Assembly: GCA_023392285.1 (NCBI GenBank)
Contig: JAEVZK010000116.1
Location: 1 to 15,253, forward strand
Reading direction: 5' to 3'
Source: Armatimonadota bacterium
Lineage (GTDB): Bacteria; Armatimonadota; Fimbriimonadia; Fimbriimonadales; Fimbriimonadaceae
DNA length: 15,253 bases
The notes below the pieces were generated by a model. The model worked only from the letters and a program-made list of their open reading frames with translations, had not been told where the DNA came from and did no database searches. Shown here piece after piece: positions 6,284-13,124 of this stretch (position 1 is the stretch's first letter; each line of letters starts with the position of its first letter). A program made the position numbers and the translations under genes.

Positions 6284-8088
6284 TGCTGGCGAAGATAATC
6301 GACGATTTCCTGCATGACGCGGCAGTCGACCTCGTTATAGTCTTGAATGCTCTGCATGAGCGGAATCTCGGGTAGGCGCTTGCCCTCCTGAATGGCCCGC
6401 TCATTGCAGCGCCAAGCGCCAACCATCGCACCTAAGCCGTCGCCGGGCCCATTCGTCCAATTCGTCCGGATTGCGCCTTGCCGGTGAAGCGCCTTCGCCA
6501 CAGACTTCAGACCGAAGGCGAGCGATCCTTTGATCACCACCGGCTCTTCCCGCATCACGCGCACCAGGAAATCGAACCATTGAAGCTCTGGCCAGTCCGC
6601 TTGGTGCCTCTTGCGAGCCGAGTCGAAAGACGTGTTAAGGCTCGAGGTCTCCGCATGGGACCAGTGAAAAACGAGAGGCTTGCCACTCGGCCAGAGCCGC
6701 TCCTGCACGGCCATCATATGGGCCATCCAAGCGTCGATAATCTGGCGCTCACAACCGAGGGTGAGTCGGTCGCAAGTGAAGACGGTGAACTGCCACTCTC
6801 CCGCCTCTACGTGGCCGCAGCCGATCATGTAAATAAGGTTCTGGCCTCCCTTATTCGGCATCTTCGTAAAGTCGTCGTCGAGACCGGAAACCGTTTCAAA
6901 ATCGACGAAGAACTCGACTGGATTTGGAGTCCTCCACACGTCTGCGCAGACGCCGACCCGAGTTGGCCTCACCTTGTCGGCACAAGCATCGCGGTTGATG
7001 CGAATGATCTGCCGCAAGGTCTCCAATTTCTTGTCCTTCAGCCCAAGATCGAGAGTTTCCAAACGCTCGTCGCTAAACGTGATGACTCCTGCTTCATGGG
7101 CAAGCGGACGAGTTTGTGGAGTGATATACCAGAGTTGGGTCAGTTCGCCAATCTTCTCCCCAATCTCCTTCTTCGCCATGTGCCAAGGCGCGTCCTGAGT
7201 GTTTTTCATATTGGGAAAGAGCTCAGGAACGCTGGGGGAGGGAAATACATCCCAATTCATGCCTTCAGCCAAGAGTCGTCTCCGCCAATCCACGGCGGCA
7301 TCGAGCGTCTCGCCTAAACTAGGATCGGTCATCTCTGCCGGGCCAAGCCGGTCAAAGCAGCCATCACCGCGATATTTCGTCCCTTTGGCCGTGAATGAGA
7401 AGCTCCGCCCGATCAGATAGGCAGTAGGCGGTTCGTACCCTTGCATCTCGCCAAGGGCTCGGTTGTAGAGCAAGAGCTGAACCTTTCTCCGGCGATCAGA
7501 CTCATTGTTTCCCACCATCGCCTTCGCCGTAAGCTCGAGATTCGTAAACTTGATGTCGACCACTCGATAGTGAAACGGAGAATCAGCCAGACCCGATGGA
7601 ATCCGAACTTCTTCGCCTGCAATGGGTGCATGTTCGACCAGGCGCTCAAACTGATCGCTGCGTACCAGCAAGTCGGGAATGCCGTAAGTGCCGCGGGCAC
7701 GATCCTGCACCACGGGCTGGTAAATGATTTCGGCACCCTCGCGCATCGCCTCAAGGGTGCGTTGATAGAGTCTTTCATCAAGGGCAATCCCCGTTTGAGT
7801 CCCCCGCTCATCCGACCGCTCCTGCGCCTCGTAGAAGCTCCTGCGAGCATCCGCATCAGCAATCGACACGATCTTGAACTTCTCGCGTAAGCAGCGTAGA
7901 ACTTCCTCCTCAAATCGGCTGCCCTTCTCCCGAAGAAACAGCCCCATATCCGTGTCTTGACTGTAGCCGGGCAGTTGATCATCGCGTACAAAGCCGCGTG
8001 CTTTGCCATAGAGATCTAGCCAGTCGAGAATCGGATCTTGCATGCAGAAGGCACGCGTTTGAGCAGCAGAAATCGGGGAAATCGCCAA
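6277..8088 (-). CDS. RecB-like PD-(D/E)XK nuclease fused to RNase H-like exonuclease domain
   Basis: This 603-residue protein combines two nuclease folds, resembling the TM0106-type RecB-like family. In the N-terminal half GIPDLL (Asp139), VVDIKF (Asp178, Lys180) and QLLLY (Gln204, Tyr208) form the PD-(D/E)XK active site with the RecB/Cas4 QxxxY motif. In the C-terminal half FFVDFET (Asp396, Glu398) and YNEVDCRVMQEIVDYL (Asp588) match an RNase H-like/DnaQ-like exonuclease domain (RNase_H_2 type). No cysteine set for a Cas4/AddB Fe-S cluster is seen. The TTG at 8088 is preferred to the ATG at 8043 because residues 3-28 look like the conserved N-terminus and a -10 element sits 9 nt upstream. 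Substrate and pathway (repair or defence) are unknown; no cas or defence gene is adjacent. Confidence 0.83.
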   Translation of the reverse strand: MAISPISAAQTRAFCMQDPILDWLDLYGKARGFVRDDQLPGYSQDTDMGLFLREKGSRFEEEVLRCLREKFKIVSIADADARRSFYEAQERSDERGTQTGIALDERLYQRTLEAMREGAEIIYQPVVQDRARGTYGIPDLLVRSDQFERLVEHAPIAGEEVRIPSGLADSPFHYRVVDIKFTNLELTAKAMVGNNESDRRRKVQLLLYNRALGEMQGYEPPTAYLIGRSFSFTAKGTKYRGDGCFDRLGPAEMTDPSLGETLDAAVDWRRRLLAEGMNWDVFPSPSVPELFPNMKNTQDAPWHMAKKEIGEKIGELTQLWYITPQTRPLAHEAGVITFSDERLETLDLGLKDKKLETLRQIIRINRDACADKVRPTRVGVCADVWRTPNPVEFFVDFETVSGLDDDFTKMPNKGGQNLIYMIGCGHVEAGEWQFTVFTCDRLTLGCERQIIDAWMAHMMAVQERLWPSGKPLVFHWSHAETSSLNTSFDSARKRHQADWPELQWFDFLVRVMREEPVVIKGSLAFGLKSVAKALHRQGAIRTNWTNGPGDGLGAMVGAWRCNERAIQEGKRLPEIPLMQSIQDYNEVDCRVMQEIVDYLRQHH

Positions 8089-8097
8089 GACAATGCC

Positions 8098-8106
8098 AGT
8101 TTAACA
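8098..8106 (-). promoter_or_regulatory. Extended -10 promoter (TGTTAAACT) of the nuclease gene
   Basis: On the minus strand TGT-TAAACT ends 9 nt before the TTG at 8088. It fits TGNTANNCT. There is no clear -35: the region 15 bp and more upstream is the heptad repeat array, so the repeats lie exactly where upstream promoter contacts would be made. Confidence 0.5.
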
Positions 8107-8120
8107 GGAGCCCCAGTGAA

Positions 8121-8212
8121 CAGTTGACAGTTTCCAATTACCAGTTAGCCAGTTTCCAGTTTCCAGTTTCCAGTTTCCGGTTTCCGGTTTCCGGTTTCCA
8201 ATATCCAGTGCC
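8121..8212. repeat. Heptad tandem array, word CAGTTTC/CGGTTTC
   Basis: About 13 consecutive 7-bp units: diverged copies first (CAGTTGA, CAGTTTC, CAATTAC, CAGTTAG), one extra base at 8149, then four exact CAGTTTC, three exact CGGTTTC, and decayed CAATATC and CAGTGCC. The exact core with degenerate edges is typical of slippage-driven tandem growth. No real gene covers it. On the minus strand it reads GAAACTG. Confidence 0.9.
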
Positions 8213-8234
8213 CAGCCCACCTTTCACAGTGCCC

Positions 8235-8262
8235 CTCAAGACTCAAGACTCAAGACTCAACA
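8235..8262. repeat. Heptad tandem array, word CTCAAGA
   Basis: Three exact CTCAAGA copies and one CTCAACA, the last being the word that dominates the array further downstream. The period is again 7, although the word is unrelated to CAGTTTC. Confidence 0.85.
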
Positions 8263-8274
8263 CCTCGCCCTAAC

Positions 8275-8318
8275 CCGAACGCCGAATGCCGAACGCCGAA
8301 CGCCGACACGCCGACAGG
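8275..8318. repeat. Heptad tandem array, word CCGAACG
   Basis: Copies read CCGAACG, CCGAATG, CCGAACG, CCGAACG, then two 8-bp variants (CCGACACG, CCGACAGG). This is a third 7-bp word in the same spacer. Confidence 0.85.
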
Positions 8319-8321
8319 CCC

Positions 8322-8496
8322 CTCAATACTCAACACCCCGTCCCCACGCCGAACACCGAGCGCCGCGCCGCCCCTCAACACTCAACACCCCGTCCCCAAC
8401 GCCGAACACCGAGCGCCGCGCCGCCCCTCAACACTCAACACTCAACACCCAACACTCAATACTTAACACCCCGTCCCCAACGCCGAGCGCCGAACG
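8322..8496. repeat. Composite higher-order repeat of CTCAACA and CCGAACA/CCGAGCG heptads
   Basis: CTCAACA pairs, the 13-14 bp linker CCCCGTCCCC(A)ACG, CCGAACA/CCGAGCG pairs and an 11-bp CCGCGCCGCCC block recur in the same order. One full 53-bp unit spans 8349-8401. The next copy from 8402 is identical for its first 39 bases (8402-8440), then expands into extra CTCAACA-like units. The linker occurs three times (8336-8348, 8388-8401, 8469-8482). It ends 11 bp from the prenyl synthase stop. Open frames through it are low-complexity and not genes. Confidence 0.9.
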
Positions 8497-8507
8497 CCCC
8501 GCTCCCC

Positions 8508-9383
8508 TCAGTGCAGCCGCGTCGCCGTGTACCGCGCGAGCGACTGCAACAAGGCTCGATTCGGCATTTCCTCAACGAGCGTCCCCGCGAGGGTCGCGGT
8601 CTCAGCAGCCATGGACGTTGCCCTTTCCAGGCCGTACACCGTCGCAAAGGTCACCTTCTCTCGGGCGCGATCACTGCCCGTCGCCTTGCCCAGGAGGACC
8701 GGATCGGCCGTTTCATTCAACACATCATCCGTAATCTGAAACGCGAGCCCCACCGCATCGCCATACTCCCGGAGAGCGTCGATTTGCGTTTCAACTCCCC
8801 CGCCAAGGATCGCTCCAATCTCGCAGGATGCCGCCATGAGCGCCCCGGTCTTGCGCGAGTGAATGAACGTGAGCTCCTCCATGGAAATCTGCTTTCCCTC
8901 ACTCAACACGTCCACGACCTCGCCCCCCACGAGTCCATCCGAACCCGAGGCGCGGGTCAGAATCTGCACGCATCGCAGCACTCGCTCCGGCAGCCCCGGC
9001 GAATGGCTCAGAACCTCGAAAGCAAGCGAGAAGAGCGCATCCCCCGCGAGCACCGCGATTGCCTCCCCAAACTTCTTGTGGCAGGTGGGAAGGCCTCGGC
9101 GCAGATCGTCGTCGTCGATGCAGGGCAAATCATCGTGAATCAGCGAGAAGCAGTGAAGCATCTCTAGTGCGCAAGCCGCTCCAATGACCTCGGCGCCTTC
9201 GCCCCCCACCGCTTCCGCGCAGGCCATGCAGAGGATGGGTCGAATCCGCTTCCCCGGTGCAAGGCAGGAATATCGCATCGCCGCATGAAGCTCGGGCGGC
9301 TTGGTGTCGCCCGACGGCAGCAACGCGGCCAATCGTTCGTCGATTTGGTCCGCGTAGGTCTTTAGTTGCGATTCGAGCGACAC
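8508..9383 (-). CDS. ispA: Polyprenyl synthetase (farnesyl/geranylgeranyl diphosphate synthase)
   Basis: This 291-residue protein is the usual length for bacterial short-chain prenyl synthases, which condense IPP with allylic diphosphates in the cytosol. GKRIRP is at residues 44-49, and the first Asp-rich motif is HDDLPCIDDDDLRRG (from 83), the bacterial DDxxxxD form. KTG (178-180) and the second motif FQITDDVLN (215-223) follow. The last residue of that motif is Asn223 rather than the usual Asp. Phe79, five before the first Asp, is aromatic as in E. coli IspA (Tyr), favouring a C15 product, but C20 is possible. The GTG at 9383 is chosen because the conserved helix starts there and TGGTAGACT lies 7 nt upstream; an upstream in-frame start at 9476 would overlap the divergent DUF1015 gene. 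Confidence 0.9.
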   Translation of the reverse strand: MSLESQLKTYADQIDERLAALLPSGDTKPPELHAAMRYSCLAPGKRIRPILCMACAEAVGGEGAEVIGAACALEMLHCFSLIHDDLPCIDDDDLRRGLPTCHKKFGEAIAVLAGDALFSLAFEVLSHSPGLPERVLRCVQILTRASGSDGLVGGEVVDVLSEGKQISMEELTFIHSRKTGALMAASCEIGAILGGGVETQIDALREYGDAVGLAFQITDDVLNETADPVLLGKATGSDRAREKVTFATVYGLERATSMAAETATLAGTLVEEMPNRALLQSLARYTATRLH

Positions 9384-9390
9384 CGGTTTG

Positions 9391-9399
9391 AGTCTACCA
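9391..9399 (-). promoter_or_regulatory. Extended -10 promoter (TGGTAGACT) of the prenyl synthase gene
   Basis: On the minus strand TGG-TAGACT ends 7 nt before the GTG at 9383. No Shine-Dalgarno lies in between. It is the mirror copy of the element at 9418-9426. Confidence 0.6.
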
Positions 9400-9417
9400 A
9401 ACGTGATTTGCAGCCGC

Positions 9418-9426
9418 TGGTAGACT
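9418..9426 (+). promoter_or_regulatory. Extended -10 promoter (TGGTAGACT) of the DUF1015 gene
   Basis: TGG-TAGACT ends 8 nt before the ATG at 9435, with no Shine-Dalgarno in the gap (GCCCATTT). It supports the 9435 start over an in-frame upstream start at 9366, which would place the promoter inside the coding region. Confidence 0.6.
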
Positions 9427-9434
9427 GCCCATTT

Positions 9435-10712
9435 ATGGCGACCATACGGCCTTTCCGCGGATTGCGATATTCGCATGCAGCAGGTGATCTTAACAGATTG
9501 ACCGCCCCGCCCTACGACGTTCTAAGCCCCGCTCAACGCGACGAGTATGCAGCGAGAAGCCCGTACAATATCGTCCACCTCACCCTCCCCGAGGCGAAGA
9601 CCGACGACCGGAGCAAGTATGTCAAGTACGCGCGCAGCTCGGCAGAGTTAGCTGAATGGAGGCGAAATGACGTGCTCCTGCCCGAAGGCGAGCCCGCCTT
9701 TTACCGCTACGTGCAAACGTTCATGATCCCTTACACGCAGGAGCAGGTGGTGCGTACGGCGGTGATCGCATTGATCAAGACAGAGCCTTACGAGAGCGGA
9801 GTCGTGCTTCCTCACGAAGAAACCTTTCCCAAGCACAAGGAAGATCGGCTTCGCATTCTGGAGGCGACCCGAGCCCACCTGGAATGCATTTACGGGCTTT
9901 TTGAAGATCCGGATCAGTCCGTTTACCGAGCGATCAGCGAGGCCGTTGCCGGAACTCCCGTGGAGACAACGAGCGACGACGGTGTCGAACACCTGCTCGA
10001 GCCGATCACCGACGAGAGCGCCTGCCGCAAGTTGGCGGAAATGCTCGCCGATAAAAAGGTGTGGATCGCGGATGGCCACCACCGCTACGAAACGGCTCGA
10101 ACCTTCCGTGAGATGCAGGGCGAGCGCGACGGCCTGATCGCCGAAGATTTCATGATGATGGCGCTGAGCAGCATGTCCGATCCCGGACTCGTGTTGCTGC
10201 CCACCCACCGCATTCTGTCGACCATGCCCATCACCGGAGAAGAACTGGTCGCGAAGCTATCCACCGTCTTCGATGTCAAGGAAACCCATTCGTCGCGAGT
10301 CATGACAGAGATCGAGCAGATCGCCGCGAACGGGGGTAAGGCGTTGGGATTGGCGCTGGAAGGTGGCCGCGGATATACGCTGACCGTCCGCGATGTCACC
10401 GGCTTGACCGCCATGATTCCTGGAAATTTCAGCCCAGAGCTCAAGTCGCTCGACGTCACGATTCTCCACAGCATCATCCTGGAGCAGCTTGCCGGAGTAA
10501 GGGGTTACGACGCGATCAGCTATACACGCGACCCAAATGAAGCCACCCGATTGGCCGATGAAGGGGCCGCCGCCGCATTTCTGATGAACCCGCCCAGCGT
10601 CGAGGACATGAGGTCTATTGCCCTAGGCGGCGAGAAAATGCCTCAAAAGAGCACGTATTACTATCCGAAGATACTTAGTGGACTCGTTTTGTGGTCACTG
10701 AACGACTTCTAG
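9435..10712 (+). CDS. DUF1015 family protein
   Basis: This 425-residue protein starts MATIRPFRGLRY and has TAPPYDVLSP, NIVHLTLPE and the family hallmark WIADGHHRYETA (DGHHR at 213-217). These identify the DUF1015/COG4198 family, whose activity is not established to my knowledge. In many bacteria relatives lie next to serine biosynthesis genes, but no ser gene is present here. No signal peptide or membrane segment is seen, so it is probably cytosolic. The ATG at 9435 fits the conserved N-terminus and its promoter. The gene ends in TAG and, two codons later, TAA. The metallo-beta-lactamase-fold gene begins 6 bp downstream, so the two are probably one transcript. Confidence 0.88.
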   Translation: MATIRPFRGLRYSHAAGDLNRLTAPPYDVLSPAQRDEYAARSPYNIVHLTLPEAKTDDRSKYVKYARSSAELAEWRRNDVLLPEGEPAFYRYVQTFMIPYTQEQVVRTAVIALIKTEPYESGVVLPHEETFPKHKEDRLRILEATRAHLECIYGLFEDPDQSVYRAISEAVAGTPVETTSDDGVEHLLEPITDESACRKLAEMLADKKVWIADGHHRYETARTFREMQGERDGLIAEDFMMMALSSMSDPGLVLLPTHRILSTMPITGEELVAKLSTVFDVKETHSSRVMTEIEQIAANGGKALGLALEGGRGYTLTVRDVTGLTAMIPGNFSPELKSLDVTILHSIILEQLAGVRGYDAISYTRDPNEATRLADEGAAAAFLMNPPSVEDMRSIALGGEKMPQKSTYYYPKILSGLVLWSLNDF

Positions 10713-10718
10713 CTCTAA

Positions 10719-11522
10719 ATGAACCTAAAACTCCTCGGGACGGGCGCGGCTGATGGCATCCCCGCACTGTGCTCGGACAGCCCCGTCTCCCGGTGGGCAA
10801 GAGAGTATGGTGGCAAAGATGTCCGGACCCGCGCCGCCGCTCTTCTCGATGGGGAGATCAAGCTGGACCTCGGCCCCGACACACTGGCGCAGTTGCAAAG
10901 GCAAGGGCTCGACTGCGCAGACTGGACTTCGCTGATCTTCACCCACAGCGACGAAGACCATTTGACGGTCAGCGAGTTGCAGTATTTCCTCCAGCCATTT
11001 AACTCGCATCCTTTCCTAGCCTTTCCGATCTACGGCAATGCCTCAGTGCTGCAGAAGATCAGCGAGCGCTATCCTGGTTGGCCAATCGAACTGGTGGAAA
11101 CCCACGCATTCGAGAAATATAGCATCGCCGGATACGAATTCACCCCCGTCCGCGCAATGCACGGTGTCACCGAGGAGGCTCACAACCTGGTGTTTCGCAA
11201 GGACGGCAAGACGCTTGTTTACGCGACCGACACCGGAATTTGGCCGGAAGAAACGTTCGAATATTTCCAGGGTGCCAAGATCGACCTACTCGTGATCGAG
11301 TGTACAGAAGGCCTTCGCAACAGCGAATACAAGGGCCACCTCGACGCGAATGAACTGCTCAGCGTCCTTTCCCGCCTCCGCTCGTCGGAAGGCATCGCAG
11401 AGAGCGCGAAGATCGTCACCACTCACCACAAGCACACGGGCGGCCGCCACTGCGCGCTCGTCAAATTCCTCAGTCCCCACGGCATCGATGTCGGTTACGA
11501 CGGCATGGACATCGCGGTGTAA
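10719..11522 (+). CDS. PhnP-like metallo-beta-lactamase-fold hydrolase with altered metal motif
   Basis: This 267-residue protein opens with LGTGAADGIPAL and GGKDVRTRAA, a PhnP-like arrangement. Relatives as I know them have HxHxDH and a Cys-rich CxCxxC near residue 18. Here the core motif is THSDEDHL (His76, Asp78, Asp80, His81), so the second His is Asp. Only Cys18 remains, in CSDSPVS. Other metal-site candidates are kept: His148, Asp171 in YATDTGIW, and the TTHHKH segment (234-239). PhnP-type enzymes cleave cyclic phosphodiesters, but this substrate is unknown. The fold and most ligands suggest a hydrolase with changed metal content. The ATG follows DUF1015 by 6 bp with no Shine-Dalgarno, suggesting translational coupling. 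Confidence 0.82.
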   Translation: MNLKLLGTGAADGIPALCSDSPVSRWAREYGGKDVRTRAAALLDGEIKLDLGPDTLAQLQRQGLDCADWTSLIFTHSDEDHLTVSELQYFLQPFNSHPFLAFPIYGNASVLQKISERYPGWPIELVETHAFEKYSIAGYEFTPVRAMHGVTEEAHNLVFRKDGKTLVYATDTGIWPEETFEYFQGAKIDLLVIECTEGLRNSEYKGHLDANELLSVLSRLRSSEGIAESAKIVTTHHKHTGGRHCALVKFLSPHGIDVGYDGMDIAV

Positions 11523-11523
11523 C

Positions 11524-11537
11524 CGCCAAAACTGGCG
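11524..11537. terminator. Weak hairpin between convergent genes
   Basis: CGCCA-AAAC-TGGCG forms a 5-bp stem one base after the stop of the metallo-hydrolase gene. It is followed by only two T residues on either strand, so it is a poor intrinsic terminator. The remaining 35 bases to the TPR stop show nothing else. Confidence 0.25.
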
Positions 11538-11572
11538 TTCGTCCCTCTGATAGCCCAGCAGATCCGCATCCT

Positions 11573-13078
11573 TTATTTTCGAAAGCCGTTAATCAGCCCT
11601 TTGAAAGTTCGCGTCAGAACGTCGAAAGGGTCAACCTTTTTCCCGGGGCGAATGCCGACGGGCAACTCTTGATACAAATGGCTGGCTCTTGCCGGATCCT
11701 CAATACGGACCCGCTGATATTGGAGCAACCTCAGGTTGAGCGAACTTGGAAAAGTACGAAGTCCTGCCTCAAGCACTTGCTTAGACTGCAGAGGTCGCTT
11801 AGCCTCTTCCAAAATCTTTGATGCTTTCCAGTAGGGGATATCGTTCCCAATCTGGCCCTCGTAAAACAGATTGAGAAGGCGATGAACCTCCGAATCGTCG
11901 CCAATTTTCAAGAAGATTTCAAGCGCGGAAGGGTAGAAGTCGGTCGGTACCGTTTCATCGGCTTCAGCGCACCTCAGAATTTCCACTGATCGAAGCCGAT
12001 CTCCCTCCGCTAGTGCGATTCGAGCCTCGGCCAAGTCATCCGTACATTTGTGAATTCGAAGACTCCGCACCTTTTCCAACTGCTCTCGAGCCTCCTTCCA
12101 CTTCTCACTCTTTATAAAGGCCTTCAGTATTAGGCGCTCTGCCCCAGCCGCAGTCAAATGATCTAAAGACTTTGCCTGTTCCCTGAGCTGGATCAGGGCT
12201 CCTTTCAAGTCCCCCTTGCTCAACAGTACGTTCGCGTCATAGCTCCGATCAAATGGCTTCAGATTTGGCGCAATGGTCAACTGTCTTTGATGAAGTGTGC
12301 GGAATTTTTCCTCTTCACCTCGCAAACGGCAAACTTTCGCGAGTGTTCCAATCGCGAGTGGTTCTCGTGGATTGACGTCGAGCGCAAAACCTGCTGACCT
12401 CTCAGCATCGACGAGCTTCCCTAATTGAGCCTGCGCCACCGAAAGATAGCTCCAGTTCGAAGATGAGCCAGAGCAGGTCGCGACAGCTTGCAAATACTCT
12501 CTCTCCATTTCACGCATGTCGTGGCGAGCAAAGGCAAGCTTTCCCGAGGACGCGTAAAATTGCGCCGACGCTTTGAACCATGTCGGCGCTCCCTTTAGAG
12601 CCGCCTGCATCATATGGAGCTCACCTGATAGGTAAAAAACCGTGGTGAGTTGCGAGAAAAGCTCAGCGTCTTCCGGCCACAGCGCTACCGCTCGCTCCGC
12701 CTCCCGTCGAAGGCTTTCGAAGTCATTCGCACCTAAGAAAACGGACCGAGCCGCTTGAAGAACAAAATAGTTCGTCGGATCTCTCCCGCACCCTTCTTCG
12801 TACAAAACTGTCCGCTGTTCTTTATTGTGTAGGTGGCTCTCCAGTTGTGAAGCGACGCCAAGATAATCAGCGCATCCCTTATCAGCAAATCGATGCAGCG
12901 TTGCTCGTGCCCCACTCAGATCACCTGTCTCAATTAGGCTTAGAGCCCGAAAGGCTTGGACATCCGTGAGCGTCGGATGAGACTGGGCTAGCTGCCTAAT
13001 GAACTCTTTCGATCCCCCGTTACCCTCGCGAACGTACCGCTCCCGAGCCAATTCCCCATGTTCAGAAAGGTGATTCAA
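11573..13078 (-). CDS. Tetratricopeptide-repeat protein of unknown function
   Basis: This is about 501 residues of mostly helical sequence with degenerate TPR units. One clear unit is SYLSVAQAQLGKLVDAERSA followed by GFALDVNP; others centre on ALSLIETGDLSGARATL and RRREAERAVALWPEDAEL-type stretches. No signal peptide, membrane helix or enzymatic domain is visible, so it is probably a cytosolic scaffold or interaction protein. The start is uncertain. TTG at 13078 is chosen because TGATACCCT ends 7 nt upstream, after the fusA terminator. The alternative TTG at 13126 lies in the terminator T-tract and would add 16 residues (starting MCCFQHLVRKF) that could complete a first helix. The bases look less GC-rich than in fusA. 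It converges with the metallo-hydrolase gene. Confidence 0.72.
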   Translation of the reverse strand: MNHLSEHGELARERYVREGNGGSKEFIRQLAQSHPTLTDVQAFRALSLIETGDLSGARATLHRFADKGCADYLGVASQLESHLHNKEQRTVLYEEGCGRDPTNYFVLQAARSVFLGANDFESLRREAERAVALWPEDAELFSQLTTVFYLSGELHMMQAALKGAPTWFKASAQFYASSGKLAFARHDMREMEREYLQAVATCSGSSSNWSYLSVAQAQLGKLVDAERSAGFALDVNPREPLAIGTLAKVCRLRGEEEKFRTLHQRQLTIAPNLKPFDRSYDANVLLSKGDLKGALIQLREQAKSLDHLTAAGAERLILKAFIKSEKWKEAREQLEKVRSLRIHKCTDDLAEARIALAEGDRLRSVEILRCAEADETVPTDFYPSALEIFLKIGDDSEVHRLLNLFYEGQIGNDIPYWKASKILEEAKRPLQSKQVLEAGLRTFPSSLNLRLLQYQRVRIEDPARASHLYQELPVGIRPGKKVDPFDVLTRTFKGLINGFRK

Positions 13079-13085
13079 CTGAATC

Positions 13086-13094
13086 AGGGTATCA
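13086..13094 (-). promoter_or_regulatory. Possible extended -10 promoter (TGATACCCT) of the TPR gene
   Basis: On the minus strand TGA-TACCCT fits TGNTANNCT and ends 7 nt before the TTG at 13078. It lies 31 bp beyond the fusA terminator, giving a sensible terminator-promoter-gene order. It is weaker than the others because the start codon itself is uncertain. Confidence 0.4.
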
Positions 13095-13124
13095 AATTTT
13101 CTAACGAGGTGCTGAAAACAACAC

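Larger units (their letters stand above)
9391..9426. repeat. Perfect 9-bp inverted repeat holding both divergent -10 elements
   Basis: AGTCTACCA (9391-9399) and TGGTAGACT (9418-9426) are exact reverse complements separated by 18 bp. Each arm is the extended -10 element of the gene it faces. The two promoters therefore fire away from each other and share all upstream DNA, so RNA polymerase may be unable to occupy both at once. Confidence 0.75.

Noticed and set aside
8121..8496. CRISPR array
   Set aside because: The repeat words are 7 bp and directly adjacent. There are no 23-47 bp repeats separated by unique spacers, and no cas genes are nearby.
8322..8507. G-quadruplex on the minus strand of the repeat region
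   Set aside because: GGGG runs exist, but the spacing includes a loop of about 18 nt, so no canonical quadruplex motif is formed.
7998..9167. Open frames on the plus strand through the heptad repeats and into the prenyl synthase
   Set aside because: They translate to repeated Thr/Pro/Asn/Arg words from the tandem DNA, then run antisense to the synthase. A 7-bp period scrambles the frame, as expected for non-coding repeats.
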